Assembly (NCBI RefSeq): GCF_010183535.1
Contig: NC_071331.1
Coordinates: 1 to 64,000, forward strand
DNA: 64,000 nt
Source: Caenorhabditis remanei
Lineage: Eukaryota > Nematoda > Chromadorea > Rhabditida > Rhabditidae
Direction of reading: 5' to 3'
The translations under genes and the position numbers were made by a program. The notes beneath the pieces are model-generated. The model was given only the letters and a program-made list of their open reading frames with translations. It had not been told where the DNA came from and made no database searches. Below are positions 12,461 to 26,746 of the stretch, piece after piece; within the stretch, counting starts at the first letter, position 1, and each line of letters begins with the position of its first letter.

Positions 12461-14937
12461 TCAGGCGCAGGCTTCTGCCTGTGCCATTTGGGCTGTGACT
12501 TTTTGACTTTTCGAACCGATTCGGGATTTTATTATGCCAATTTGTTCCCCTGAGGGGGGGACCAGCGTCCACCAAAAATGAGCCCTGGTGGCCTGCTCCG
12601 AGCTGAGCTCTGAGAGCTCAAAGTCGGCTCAAAAAAAACTTATATCGCCCATAACTTTTTTGTACGTGAATATTTTTCGGAAATTTTTTTGTGATGAGTT
12701 AGAGCTTAGAGTTGTGCATCTGGTGATGATATAGAATTTTTCTAAATCAATCGATAATAGGTCGATAATCGAGATCTAGACTTTCAAAATGGCCGCATTC
12801 AAAATTTAACATGAGTTTTCAAATAAGATTCTGAACTTAAGTACGTCTCTGTTAGACGCAACTTTTGAACTAGGGTGCATGAAATTCCATCTGGCCAATT
12901 TTTTTTTTTTTGAATTTTAGTGAAAAATTTTTAGTTTTTGAATTTTTTGAGGGGGTCAAAGAGGAGGGACCGGTTTGATCAGTACTAAGAAAATGTAGCC
13001 CTACTTGGCAGCTATCACCTGATATGTTGATCTCCCCGGTGCGACACCTCTGAGCTGAGTTATGAACGTCTGAGTGTGCTCAGGCCTAGCTTAGGCTTAG
13101 CTTAGGCTTAGCTTAGGCTTAGCTTCGGCTTAGGCTTAACGCAAAAGTGTCGATAATCTGAATTTTTATAATTGTATCGGATAGAAAATTGTTTGGTGAG
13201 TACTGTAAAAATATTTTGAATTTTTTTCTGACCGGTCCCTGTAAGTTAGACCCATTTATAGTTTTTGGTGAACTTTGTCTTATAACTGGTTTCGTTTTGT
13301 ACTTTGAAGGTCAGTTATTTTATGTTTACCTAGAAGATTGAAAGGGCTATTTTATGCATTTTATCATGACCCTCTAGCTATTATATGAACTGAGATCGAA
13401 GGGAGATAAGGTCAAAAACTCGAAAATGGTCAAAATTCGAAGTTGGATATTTGATGTTTTTTCAAGGCCATTATGTTCAGCGTGTTTTATTTGATCGAAA
13501 AACATAAATATTTTAGAAAATTTCGTAACGAAAGAATTTTTTTTTGGACTTTGAAAAATTTTGAAAAATTTATTTTTTTTGGTATTTTCGAAATTAAAAA
13601 TACAGCTTCATATACATGAGTTTGACAATTATTTTACTTTATTGAGTATTTTACAAGCTATTTGATGCACTTTAATTTGACTCGAATGCTCTCATATGAA
13701 CGGAAGTCAAAGCGAGATAAGATCGAGAAATAGACACTAGAAGGGTGACATTTCACAATAAGTTAAGCAATAGTCGTGGCGCAAAGCGTCACTACTCAGA
13801 TTGCGTTAACGGTGACGCTGAGCGGAGCGAAGCGTCACCGTGAAGGCTACAAATATGAAACATACAACTCATTTTTTCACTTTTTACACACTTTTACACA
13901 CTTTTTTTTTCACTTTTTCACATATTTTCACACTTTTTTTACTTTTTCTACTTTTTTTCCTTTAATTTGTTTCATACTGAAACAAAACTTGATTTGGGCT
14001 GCACTCGGGAGTCTCTCGGCGCCATGAAAGACAGAAAATTCTTTCAGAATCTCAGGCGCCATGAAAGACAGAAAATTCTTTCAAAAACTCAGGCGCCATG
14101 AAAGACAGAAAATTCTTTTGTTATACTTCTTGTGTGAAATCACAAAAAATTGCCCAAATTCGGCGAGCCTATTTTTTACGGGTATATAGAGTTTTTTGGT
14201 GATTAATCATATGCATGTATCATTTCAATTTAAACTTGGTCATAGGAATTTAAGAAATGTCAGTTAAAAAGAAACTTACTAATACTTGTGTTTTAAATTA
14301 TATCCAAAGATTCTAGATTTTTTTTGTGACTGTAGCTGTAAATCTTTGTAAGTTTTTTGATTTCTACGTGTCTCAGTATGCAGTCCCATAACAGGAATAC
14401 AATTGCGTTTCGTTTGAAACAATAGTATAAGAAATTATTAAAATGTGTTAATAAAGGCGCGAAGCGCCTTTATTATGACACTTTTAATGATTTCTTATAC
14501 TATTGTTTTGAACGGAAGGCCACAAAAAAGAATGAGTCTATCAAACTTAAATTTTTTAGAGAATAATATTATTTTGAACAGAAACAGTGGATTTTATTAC
14601 AATTTAGATACTTTTTGAAACACGCGAGCCGAATTTGGGCAATTTTTTGTGATTTCACACAAGAAGTATAACAAAAGAATTTTCTGTCTTTCATGGCGCC
14701 TGAGTTTTTGAAAGAATTTTCTGTCTTTCATGGCGCCTGAGATTCTGAAAGAATTTTCTGTCTTTCATGGCGCCGAGAGACTCCCGAGTGCAGCCCAAAT
14801 CAAGTTTTGTTTCAGTATGAAACAAATTAAAGGAAAAAAAGTAGAAAAAGTAAAAAAAGTGTGAAAATATGTGAAAAAGTGAAAAAAAAAGTGTGTAAAA
14901 GTGTGTAAAAAGTGAAAAAATGAGTTGTATGTTTCAT
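12461..14937 (+). repeat. Telomere-linked unit U4 (type I)
   Basis: Diverged type I unit. Palindrome: left arm about 13855-14169, inner hairpin 14421-14504, right arm about 14628-14937, ending GTATGTTTCAT then TTAGGC. Both arms carry a variant not seen in other units, TTTAATTTG on the left and CAAATTAAA on the right. GC hairpin (GGTGACGCT/AGCGTCACC) near 13810-13840. No credible gene. Confidence 0.9.
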
Positions 14938-15038
14938 TTAGGCTTAGGCTTAGCTTAGGCTTAGGCTTAGGCTTAGGCTTAGGCTTAGGCTTAGGCTTAG
15001 GCTTAGGCTTAGGCTTAGGCTTAGGCTTAGGCTTAGGC
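14938..15038 (+). repeat. TTAGGC telomeric run (about 17 copies)
   Basis: Contains one shortened copy (TTAGC) near 14950; otherwise perfect. Confidence 0.97.
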
Positions 15039-17401
15039 TCAGGCGCAGGCTCTGCCTGTGCCATTTGGGCTGTGACTTTTTGACTTTTCGAACCGATTCG
15101 CGATTTTATTATGCCAATTTGTTCCCCTGAGGGGGGGACCAGCGTCCACCAAAAATGAGCCCTGGTGGCCTGCTCCGAGCCGAGCTCTGAGAGCTCAAAG
15201 TCGGCTCAAAAAAAACTTATATCGGCTCTAACTTTTTTGTACGTGAATATTTTTTGGAAATTTTTTTGTGATGAGTTAGAGCTTAGAGTTTTGCATCTGG
15301 TGATGATATAGAATTTTTTTAAATCAATCGATAATCGATCGATAATCGAGATCTAGACTTTCAAAATGGCCGCATTCAAAATTTAACAAGAGTTTTCGAA
15401 TAAGATTCTGGACTTAAGTACGTCTCTAGTAGACGCAACTTTTGAACTAGGGTGCATGAAATGCCATCTGGCCAATTTTTTTTTTTTTGATTTTTAGCAA
15501 AAAATTTTCAGTTTTTGAATTTTTTGAGGAGGTCAAAGAGGAGGGACCGGTTTGGTCAGTACTAACAAAATGTAGCCCTACTTGGCAGCTATCACCTGAT
15601 ATGTTGATCTCCGCGGTGCGATACCTCTGAGCTGAGTTATGAACGATTGAGTGTGCTTAGGGTCAGCTTAGGCTTAGCTTAGGCTTAGCTTAGGCTTAGC
15701 TTCGGCTTAGGCTTAACGCAAAAGTGTCGATAATCTGAATTTTTATGTTTGTATCGGATAGAGAATTGTTTGGTGAGTACCGTAAAAATATTTTAAATTT
15801 TTTTCTGACCGGTCCCTGTAAGTTAGACCCATATATAGTTTTTGGTGAACTTTGTTTTATAACTGGTTTCGTTTTGTACTTTGAAGGTCAGTTGTTTCAT
15901 GCCTACCTAACACTTCAGAAGGGCTATTTTATGCATTTTATTATGACCCTCTAGCTCTTATATGAACTGAGATCGAAGGGAGATAAGGTCGAAAACTCGA
16001 AAATGGTCAAAATTCAAGGTTGGATATTTGATGTTTTTTCAAATCCATTTTGTTAAGCGTGTTTTATTTGATCGAAAAACTTAAATATTTTAGAAAATTT
16101 CGTATCGAAAAAAATTTTTTTTGGACTTTGAAAAATTTTGAAAAATTTAATTTTTTTGTTTTTTCGAAATTGAAAATACAGCTTCATATACATGAGTTTG
16201 ACAATTATTTTACTTTATTGAGTATTTTACGAGCTATTTGATGCACTTTAATTTGACTCGAATGCTCTCATATGAACGGAAGTCAAAGCGAGATAAGATC
16301 GAGAAATAGACACTAGAAGGGTGACATTTCACAATAAGTTAAGCAATAGTCGTGGCGCGAAGCGTCACTACTCAGATTGCGTTTACGGTGACGCTGAGCG
16401 GAGCGAAGCGTCACCGTGAAGGCTACAAATATGAAACATACAACTCATTTTTTTCACTTTTTACACATATTTTCACACTTTTTTTACTTTTTCTACTTTT
16501 TTTCCTTTACTTTGTTTCATACTGAAACAAAACTTGATTTGGGCTGCACTCGGGAGTCTCTCGGCGCCATGAAAGACAGAAAATTCTTTCAGAATCTCAG
16601 GCGCCATGAAAGACAGAAAATTCTTTCAAAAACTCAGGCGCCATGAAAGACAGAAAATTCTTTTGTTATACTTCTTGTGTGAAATCACAAAAAATTGCCC
16701 AAATTCGGCGAGCCTATTATTTACGGGTGTATAGAGTTTTTTGGTGATTGATTATATGCATGTATCATTTCAATTTAAACTTGGTCATAGGAATTTAAGA
16801 AATGTCAGTTAAAAAGAAAGTTACAAATACTTGTGTTTTAAGTTATATCCAAAAATTCTAGATATTCACGATTGACTCTAGCTGTAAATATTTACAATTT
16901 TGTGAATTTCTACGTGTATGACTATGCAGTCCCATAACAGGAATACAATTACGTTTCGTTTGAAACAATAGTATAAGAAATTATTAAAATGTGTTAATAA
17001 AGGCGCGAAGCGCCTTTATTATGACACTTTTAATGATTTCTTATACTATTGTTTTAAATGGAAGGCCACAAAACAGAATGAGTGTATCAAACTTGAATTT
17101 TTTAGAAAATAATATTATTTTGAACAGAAACAGTGCATATTATGACAATTCAGATATTTTTTGGACCACGCGAGCCAAATTTGGGCAATTTTTTGTGATT
17201 TCACACAAGAAGTATAACAAAAGAATTTTCTGTCTTTCATGGCGCCTGAGTTTTTGAAAGAATTTTCTGTCTTTCATGGCGCCTGAGATTCTGAAAGAAT
17301 TTTCTGTCTTTCATGGCGCCGAGAGACTCCCGAGTGCAGCCCAAATCAAGTTTTGTTTCAGTATGAAACAAAGTAAAGGAAAAAAAGTAGAAAAAGTAAA
17401 A
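15039..17401 (+). repeat. Telomere-linked unit U5 (type I)
   Basis: Palindrome: left arm about 16482-16711, inner hairpin 16967-17050, right arm about 17174-17401, ending GTAGAAAAAGTAAAA then TTAGGC. The left region lacks part of the TTTTCAC tract found in U4. No credible gene. Confidence 0.9.
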
Positions 17402-17527
17402 TTAGGCTTAGGCTTAGGCTTAGGCTTAGGCTTAGGCTTAGGCTTAGGCTTAGGCTTAGGCTTAGGCTTAGGCTTAGGCTTAGGCTTAGGCTTAGGCTTA
17501 GGCTTAGGCTTAGGCTTAGGCTTAGGC
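17402..17527 (+). repeat. TTAGGC telomeric run (21 copies)
   Basis: Longest perfect run in the window, 126 bp. Confidence 0.98.
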
Positions 17528-20130
17528 TCAGGCGCAGGCTTCTGCCTGTGCCATTTGGGCTGTGACTTTTTGACTTTTCGAACCGATTCGGGATTTTATT
17601 ATGCCAATTTGTTCCCCTGAGGGGGGGACCAGCGTCCACCAAAAATGAGCCCTGGTGGCCTGCTCCGAGCTGAGCTCTGAGAGCTCAAAGTCGGCTCAAA
17701 AAAAACTTATATCGCCTCTAACTTTTTTGTACGTGAATCTTTTTCGGAAATTTTTTTGTGATGAGTTAGAGCTTAGAGTTGTGCATCTGATGATGATATA
17801 GAATTTTTTTAAATCAATCGATAATCGATCGATAATCGAGATCTAGACTTTCAAAATGGCCGCATTCAAAATTTAACAAGAGTTTTCGAATAAGATTCTG
17901 GACTTAAGTACGTCTCTAGTAGACGCAACTTTTGAACTAGGGTGCATGGTCCCTCGTCCTGGGGATTTTTTTTTTTTTGATTTTTAGCAAAAAATTTTCA
18001 GTTTTTGAATTTTTTGAGGGGGTCAAAGAGGAGGGACCGGTTTGGTCAGTACTAACAAAATGTAGCCCTACTTGGCAGCTATCACCTGATATGTTGATCT
18101 CCCCGGTGCGACACCTCTGAGCTGAGTTATGAACGTTTGAGTGTGCTCAGGCTCAGCTTAGGCTTAGCTTAGGCTTAGCTTAGGCTTAGCTTAGGCTTAA
18201 GCTTAACGCAAAAGTGTCGGTAATCTAAATTTTTATGTTTGTATCGAATAGAGAATTGTTTGGTGAGTACCGTAAAAATATTTTAAATTTTTTTCTGACC
18301 GGTCCCTCTGAGTTAGACCCATATCTAGTTTTCGGTGAACTTTGTTGTATAACTGATTTTGTTTACCACCTACAAGGTCATTTGTTTTATGATTACTTAG
18401 AACGTTGAAAGGGCTTTATTATGCATTTAATAATGACCCTCTATCTTTCATATGAACTGAGATCAATAAGAGATAAGGTCGAAAACTCAAAAATGGTCAA
18501 AATTCAAAGTTGGATATTGAATGGTTTTTTGACGCCATATTGTTTATCGTGTTTTATTTGATCGGAAAACACATACTTTCTAAAAGTTCGCTTCAAAAAA
18601 TTTTTTTTTGGACTTTGAAAATTTTTTAAAAATTTAATTTTTTTCGATTTTTTCGAAATTAAAAACACAGCTCTATACATATGAGGGAGGGGAAGGTCAG
18701 GTCATCAATCATTCTAACAACACCACCTGTCACTTTCTGTGGTGGGAAAATATGACTAGATAACGATCAGGTCAACCATTCTCACAAAAACATCTGTCAC
18801 GTGGATCAGAACCCTTATTTGAAAACAAGCTATTAATGGCTGCAATTGAACCAGTAGTCGTGGCGCGAAGCGACACTACTCAGATTGCGTTTACGGTGAC
18901 GCTGAGCGGAGCGAAGCGTCACCGTGAAGGCTACAAATACAGTACATACAACTCATTTTTTCCACTTTTTTCACGGTTTTCACACTTTTACACTCATTTT
19001 CTCATATTTTTCACATTTTTTCACACTTATACACATTTTTACATACTTTTACATTCTTTTTTTCCACTTTTCTAGTTTCGGAACGAAACAAAACTTGATT
19101 TGGGCTCAACAACCCTATATGAAAAGCTCGTTTCGCTCGCTTTCTCCGACGCCATGAAAGACAGAGAATTCCTTGAAAAGCTCGGACGCCATGAAAGACA
19201 GAAAATTCCTTCAAAAGCTCGGACGCCATGAAAGTTAGAAAATTCATTGAAAAGCTCGGACGCTATGAAAGTTAGAAAACTCTTTTTTATTTACGTTTGT
19301 ATGAGAATTCACAATAAATTGCCCAAATTCGGCGAGCTCTTGTCAGGATCTTGTGTTTTTGCCAGTGTAACTTAGAAAATGGACACTGCAAAAAATGTCA
19401 GTGCAAAATGTTAAAAATGTCATCATATCTTGTGTTTTGGAAGGAAACTGGAGATACTTTACCTTTATATATAAGTGAACTATAATTTTAATTTTTTTGC
19501 AATATACATCACATAGTAGTAAAAAATGTTGTATAAAATATACAATTGCGTTTCGTTTGAAACAGTAGTATAAGAAATTATTAAAATGTGTTAATGAAGG
19601 CGCGGAGCGCCTTCATTATGACACTTTTAATGATTTCTTATACTACTGTTTTGAACGGAAGGCCACAAACACGAATGAGTCTATTAAACTCGAAAAATGA
19701 AGGAAATAGCTTGATGTTTACAAAAACAGTGTATTTTTCATGGTTTTTTGTATCACACGAGCCGAATTTGGGCAATTTATTGTGAATTCTCATACAAACG
19801 TAAATAAAAAAGAGTTTTCTAACTTTCATAGCGTCCGAGCTTTTCAATGAATTTTCTAACTTTCATGGCGTCCGAGCTTTTGAAGGAATTTTCTGTCTTT
19901 CATGGCGTCCGAGCTTTTCAAGGAATTCTCTGTCTTTCATGGCGTCGGAGAAAGCGAGCGAAACGAGCTTTTCATATAGGGTTGTTGAGCCCAAATCAAG
20001 TTTTGTTTCGTTCCGAAACTAGAAAAGTGGAAAAAAAGAATGTAAAAGTATGTAAAAATGTGTATAAGTGTGAAAAAATGTGAAAAATATGAGAAAATGA
20101 GTGTAAAAGTGTGAAAACCGTGAAAAAAGT
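17528..20130 (+). repeat. Telomere-linked unit U6 (type I start, type II-like palindrome)
   Basis: Begins as type I. From about 18680 it carries the GGGGAAGGTCAGGTCATCAATC segment also found in U9 and U12, and the second palindrome version (GACGCC/GTCCGAGC arms). Left arm about 18964-19337, inner hairpin 19561-19650 (nearly perfect), right arm about 19760-20130, then TTAGGC. U8 is a near-identical copy 5083 bp away with a shorter right arm. Confidence 0.9.
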
Positions 20131-20184
20131 TTAGGCTTAGGCTTAGGCTTAGGCTTAGGCTTAGGCTTAGGCTTAGGCTTAGGC
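20131..20184 (+). repeat. TTAGGC telomeric run (9 copies)
   Basis: Perfect run between U6 and U7. Confidence 0.97.
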
Positions 20185-22531
20185 TCAGGCGCAGGCTCTG
20201 CCTGTGCCATTTGGGCTGTGACTTTTTGACTTTTCGAACCGATTCGCGATTTTATTATGCCAATTTGTTCCCCTGAGGGGGGGACCAGCGTCCACCAAAA
20301 ATGAGCCCTGGTGGGCTGCTCCGAGCCGAGCTCTGAGAGCTCAAAGTCGGCTCAAAAAAAACTTATATCGCCTCTAACTTTTTTGTACGTGAATATTTTT
20401 CGGGAATTTTTTTGTGATGAGTTAGAGCTTAGAGTTGTGCATCTGATGATAATATAGAATTTTTTAAAATCAATCGATAATCGATCGATAATTGAGATCT
20501 AGACTTTCAAAATGGCCGCATTCAAAATTTAACAAGAGTTTTCGAATAAGATTCTGGACTTAAGTACGTCTCTCGTAGACGCAACTTTTGAATTAGGGTG
20601 CATGGTCCCTCGTCCTGGGGATTTTTTTTTTTTGATTTTTAGCAAAAAATTTTCAGTTTTTGAATTTTTTGAGGGGGTCAAAGAGGAGGGACCGGTTTGG
20701 TCAGTACTAACAAAATGTAGCCCTACTTGGCAGCTATCACCTGATATGTTGATCTCCCCGGTGCGACACCTCTGAGCTGAGTTATGAACGTTTGAGTGTG
20801 CTCAGGCTCAGCTTAGGCTTAGCTTAGGCTTAGCTTAGGCTTAGCTTAGGCTTAGGCTTGACGCAAAAGTGTCGATAATCTGAATTTTTATGATTGTATC
20901 GGATAGAGAATTGTTTGGTGAGTATCGTAAAAATATTTTAAATTTTTTTCTGACCGGTCCCTGTAAGTTAGACCCATATATAGTTTTTGGTGAACTTTGT
21001 TTTATAACTGGTTTCGTTTTGTACTTTGAAGGTCAGTTGTTTCATGATTACTTAGAACGTTGAAAGGGCTTTATTATGCATTTAATAATGACCCTCTATC
21101 TTTTATATGAACTGAGATCGAAGGGAGATAAGGTCGAAAACTCGAAAATGGTCAAAATTCAAGGTTGGATATTTGATGTTTTTTCAAAGCCATTTTGTTC
21201 AGCGTGTTTTATTTGATCGAAAAACATAAATATTTTAGAAAATTTCGTATCGAAAAATTTTTTTTTTGGACTTTGAAAAATTTTGAAAAATTTAATTTTT
21301 TTGGTTTTTTCGAAATTAAAAATACAGCTTCATATACATGAGTTTGACAATTATTTTACTTTATTGAGTATGTAACGAGCTATTTGATGCACTTTAATTT
21401 GACTCGAATGCTCTCATATGAACGGAAGTCAAAGCGAGATAAGATCGAGAAATAGACACTAGAAGGGTGACATTTCACAATAAGTTAAGCAATAGTCGTG
21501 GCGCGAAGCGTCACTACTCAGATTGCGTTTACGGTGACGCTGAGCGGAGCGAAGCGTCACCGTGAAGGCTACAAATATGAAACATACAACTCATTTTTTC
21601 ACTTTTTACACACTTTTACACACTTTTTTTTTCACTTTTTCTACTTTTTTTCCTTCCCTTTGTTTCATACTGAAACAAAACTTGATTTGGGCTGCACTCG
21701 GGAGTCTCTCGGCGCCATGAAAGACAGAAAATTCTTTCAGAATATCAGGCGCCATGAAAGACAGAAAATTCTTTTGAAAACTCAGGCGCCATGAAAGACA
21801 GAAAATTCTTTTGTTATACTTCTTGTGTGAAATCACAAAAAATTGCCCAAATTCGGCGAGCCTATTTTTTACGGGTATATAGAGTTTTTTGGTGATTAAT
21901 AATATGCATGTATCATTTCAATTTAAACTTGGTCATAGAAATTTAAGAAATGTCAGTTAAAAAGAAAGTTACTAATACTTGTGTTTTAAGTTATATCCAA
22001 AAATTCTAGATATTCACGATTGACTCTAGCTGTAAATATTTACAATTTTGTGAATTTCTACGTGTATGACTATGCAGTCCCATAACAGGAATACAATTGC
22101 GTTTCGTTTGAAACAATAGTATAAGAAATTATTGAAATGTGTTAATAAAGGCGCGAAGCGCCTTTATTATGACACTTTTAATGATTTCTTATACTATTGT
22201 TTTAAATGGAAGGCCACAAAACAGAATGAGTCTATCAAACTTGAATTTTTTAGAAAATAATATTATTTTGAACAGAAACAGTGCATATTATGACAATTCA
22301 GATATTTTTTGGACCACGCGAGCCGAATTTGGGCAATTTTTTGTGATTTCACACAAGAAGTATAACAAAAGAATTTTCTGTCTTTCATGGCGCCTGAGTT
22401 TTCAAAAGAATTTTCTGTCTTTCATGGCGCCTGATATTCTGAAAGAATTTTCTGTCTTTCATGGCGCCGAGAGACTCCCGAGTGCAGCCCAAATCAAGTT
22501 TTGTTTCAGTATGAAACAAAGGGAAGGAAAA
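20185..22531 (+). repeat. Telomere-linked unit U7 (type I)
   Basis: Left arm about 21648-21860, inner hairpin 22111-22203, right arm about 22321-22531. Both arms carry a private variant (CCTTCCCTTTG left, CAAAGGGAAGG right) shared only with U11 and U13. Right arm ends GGGAAGGAAAA/TTAGGC. Confidence 0.9.
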
Positions 22532-22609
22532 TTAGGCTTAGGCTTAGGCTTAGGCTTAGGCTTAGGCTTAGGCTTAGGCTTAGGCTTAGGCTTAGGCTTA
22601 GGCTTAGGC
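22532..22609 (+). repeat. TTAGGC telomeric run (13 copies)
   Basis: Perfect run between U7 and U8. Confidence 0.97.
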
Positions 22610-25108
22610 TCAGGCGCAGGCTTCTGCCTGTGCCATTTGGGCTGTGACTTTTTGACTTTTCGAACCGATTCGGGATTTTATTATGCCAATTTGTTCCCCT
22701 GAGGGGGGGACCAGCGTCCACCAAAAATGAGCCCTGGTGGCCTGCTCCGAGCTGAGCTCTGAGAGCTCAAAGTCGGCTCAAAAAAAACTTATATCGCCTC
22801 TAACTTTTTTGTACGTGAATCTTTTTCGGAAATTTTTTTGTGATGAGTTAGAGCTTAGAGTTGTGCATCTGATGATGATATAGAATTTTTTTAAATCAAT
22901 CGATAATCGATCGATAATCGAGATCTAGACTTTCAAAATGGCCGCATTCAAAATTTAACAAGAGTTTTCGAATAAGATTCTGGACTTAAGTACGTCTCTA
23001 GTAGACGCAACTTTTGAACTAGGGTGCATGGTCCCTCGTCCTGGGGATTTTTTTTTTTTTGATTTTTAGCAAAAAATTTTCAGTTTTTGAATTTTTTGAG
23101 GGGGTCAAAGAGGAGGGACCGGTTTGGTCAGTACTAACAAAATGTAGCCCTACTTGGCAGCTATCACCTGATATGTTGATCTCCCCGGTGCGACACCTCT
23201 GAGCTGAGTTATGAACGTTTGAGTGTGCTCAGGCTCAGCTTAGGCTTAGCTTAGGCTTAGCTTAGGCTTAGCTTAGGCTTAAGCTTAACGCAAAAGTGTC
23301 GGTAATCTAAATTTTTATGTTTGTATCGAATAGAGAATTGTTTGGTGAGTACCGTAAAAATATTTTAAATTTTTTTCTGACCGGTCCCTCTGAGTTAGAC
23401 CCATATCTAGTTTTCGGTGAACTTTGTTGTATAACTGATTTTGTTTACCACCTACAAGGTCATTTGTTTTATGATTACTTAGAACGTTGAAAGGGCTTTA
23501 TTATGCATTTAATAATGACCCTCTATCTTTCATATGAACTGAGATCAATAAGAGATAAGGTCGAAAACTCAAAAATGGTCAAAATTCAAAGTTGGATATT
23601 GAATGGTTTTTTGACGCCATATTGTTTATCGTGTTTTATTTGATCGGAAAACACATACTTTCTAAAAAGTTCGCTTCAAAAAATTTTTTTTTGGACTTTG
23701 AAAATTTTTTAAAAATTTAATTTTTTTCGATTTTTTCGAAATTAAAAACACAGCTCTATACATATGAGGGAGGGGAAGGTCAGGTCATCAATCATTCTAA
23801 CAACACCACCTGTCACTTTCTGTGGTGGGAAAATATGACTAGATAACGATCAGGTCAACCATTCTCACAAAAACATCTGTCACGTGGATCAGAACCCTTA
23901 TTTGAAAACAAGCTATTAATGGCTGCAATTGAACCAGTAGTCGTGGCGCGAAGCGACACTACTCAGATTGCGTTTACGGTGACGCTGAGCGGAGCGAAGC
24001 GTCACCGTGAAGGCTACAAATACAGTACATACAACTCATTTTTTCCACTTTTTTCACGGTTTTCACACTTTTACACTCATTTTCTCATATTTTTCACATT
24101 TTTTCACACTTATACACATTTTTACATACTTTTACATTCTTTTTTTCCACTTTTCTAGTTTCGGAACGAAACAAAACTTGATTTGGGCTCAACAACCCTA
24201 TATGAAAAGCTCGTTTCGCTCGCTTTCTCCGACGCCATGAAAGACAGAGAATTCCTTGAAAAGCTCGGACGCCATGAAAGACAGAAAATTCCTTCAAAAG
24301 CTCGGACGCCATGAAAGTTAGAAAATTCATTGAAAAGCTCGGACGCTATGAAAGTTAGAAAACTCTTTTTTATTTACGTTTGTATGAGAATTCACAATAA
24401 ATTGCCCAAATTCGGCGAGCTCTTGTCAGGATCTTGTGTTTTTGCCAGTGTAACTTAGAAAATGGACACTGCAAAAAATGTCAGTGCAAAATGTTAAAAA
24501 TGTCATCATATCTTGTGTTTTGGAAGGAAACTGGAGATACTTTACCTTTATATATAAGTGAACTATAATTTTAATTTTTTTGCAATATACATCACATAGT
24601 AGTAAAAAATGTTGTATAAAATATACAATTGCGTTTCGTTTGAAACAGTAGTATAAGAAATTATTAAAATGTGTTAATGAAGGCGCGGAGCGCCTTCATT
24701 ATGACACTTTTAATGATTTCTTATACTACTGTTTTGAACGGAAGGCCACAAACACGAATGAGTCTATTAAACTCGAAAAATGAAGGAAATAGCTTGATGT
24801 TTACAAAAACAGTGTATTTTTCATGGTTTTTTGTATCACACGAGCCGAATTTGGGCAATTTATTGTGAATTCTCATACAAACGTAAATAAAAAAGAGTTT
24901 TCTAACTTTCATAGCGTCCGAGCTTTTCAATGAATTTTCTAACTTTCATGGCGTCCGAGCTTTTGAAGGAATTTTCTGTCTTTCATGGCGTCCGAGCTTT
25001 TCAAGGAATTCTCTGTCTTTCATGGCGTCGGAGAAAGCGAGCGAAACGAGCTTTTCATATAGGGTTGTTGAGCCCAAATCAAGTTTTGTTTCGTTCCGAA
25101 ACTAGAAA
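22610..25108 (+). repeat. Telomere-linked unit U8 (copy of U6)
   Basis: Near-identical to U6 at +5083 bp. Its right arm (about 24844-25108) stops after CGAAACTAGAAA, about 105 bp short of the U6 end, and joins TTAGGC. Left arm about 24153-24420, inner hairpin 24644-24733. Confidence 0.9.
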
Positions 25109-25210
25109 TTAGGCTTAGGCTTAGGCTTAGGCTTAGGCTTAGGCTTAGGCTTAGGCTTAGGCTTAGGCTTAGGCTTAGGCTTAGGCTTAGGCTTAGGCTT
25201 AGGCTTAGGC
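25109..25210 (+). repeat. TTAGGC telomeric run (17 copies)
   Basis: Perfect run before the type II unit U9. Confidence 0.97.
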
Positions 25211-26214
25211 TCAGGCGCAGGCTTCTGCCTGCGCCATTTGGGCTGAGGCGCGGACCCCCAAAATTTATTTCCGAGATTTTATGATTGGATCGGATAGCCC
25301 TTTGAAAATGAGGAAATATACCCTTTTTAGATTTTTGAAAAAATTAGGCCCCGCCCACTTATATCGATTTGAAAAAAATCGATAACTCACTAAACTCTTC
25401 GTAACTTTTTTCGGAGTGGAGCTTTTGGGGACTTTTTTTTTGATTGATATTAGAATTAGACGCTCTATCTGGAAAAAGTACATACGTCAGATGAAAAAAT
25501 CGATAATCAATCGATAATCGATTTTTTGAAAAAAAAACTTTTTTTTCTTAGGGATTTTCCGGAGACCTATACCATTCGATAGTCCCAAAGGTGTACTATA
25601 TAACCACCAAAGTTGGTAGGGGCCTCACATTTCCACTTCGTGAAAAATCGATAATAAGTTTTTGTCACTAAAACTGCTATAACTTTTGACTGATAAGAGG
25701 TAGATGGAAAGTGTTTTGATATTTCAATAGAGAATTAAGAGCTTGTACCCACACAGAAAAAAGTTTGAAAAAATATTGATTTTTGGAGCAAGTAGGTGCT
25801 CCGGAAAAAAATCGAAAAAAAATCTATACTTTGGATTTGAATGAAACCTATACCAATCGATAGAGCATGAAAAAGTAGCCCGGAAAACATATACCACTAG
25901 TCCATACAACTGGCCAATTTTTTGAAAAAAATTTTTGAAAATTTTTTTTGAAAATTTTTTCAAATTTTTTTTTGTTATTGATTTTTTGAAAAGGTTACGG
26001 TAGTTCTTTGTAGATTAAAATAGTTTGTCCCCCTGGAGAATTTAAAGGGCTACATTTTGGAACTTATTTTGTCCCGATACCTCTAACCGGAGCCGAGATC
26101 TAAGCAAGATAAGGTCATGGCTCAAAAAAAATCGGAATTTCAAAATGGGAATTTCGGAATTTTCTCAACGCCATATTATTCAGCGTGTTTTGTTTAGTCG
26201 ATCTATCTAAAAAA

Positions 26215-26746
26215 CTAGCGTCACCCGCCTGCCGGCGGGGTCCGCTATGCTTCCCGGGTCTTCAAGAGTTCCAGGGCCTGCGGCCCTGAGCCAGAGTAAA
26301 ACCGGGCCTTCGGCCCTGTTGCCCAGTGTCAGAAATGCTTCCCGGGACTTTAAGAGGGAATCGCCGCATACTTACTCCTAATTGAAATGAATGGAATTAA
26401 ATTTGTCACTGGTTTGGCCTTGGTCATTGAAAGGTCACGAATGTATTTTCACTGAAAAACACTTAAAAATACAAACTTTTCAAGCTAAAAAAGTGAATTT
26501 TACTCTACGGCTCACAGCTCGGCCACCAATGATGTTATCACACCCAAATTTTCCAGGAATGACGGGACAGCCTATTCCTAATTGTTGCAAAAAAATTAGG
26601 TGAAAATGTGAAAAACGGACAAAGTTATTAACGGTCAACAAAGCGTGACATTTTTGCTAGTGAGAAATGAAAAAATTGTAACGTTTTTCAAATTACAAAA
26701 CATTCACCCCCCATACCTAGTGGGTTTAAGAAGAGAAGGTTGCAGA
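26215..26746 (-). mobile_element. Helitron-type element a (short, non-autonomous)
   Basis: Read on the minus strand it begins TCTGCAACC at 26746 and ends in a GC hairpin (CCGCC GGCA GGCGG), a short spacer and CTAG at 26215, followed by T. These are Helitron termini: 5' TC, 3' hairpin plus CTRR, insertion between A and T. At 532 bp it is far shorter than its neighbours and has no Rep/helicase frame. Confidence 0.75.

Noticed and set aside
26216..26340. tRNA- or rRNA-like GC-rich segment
   Set aside because: The GC hairpins belong to the Helitron end; no cloverleaf or conserved tRNA boxes were recognised.
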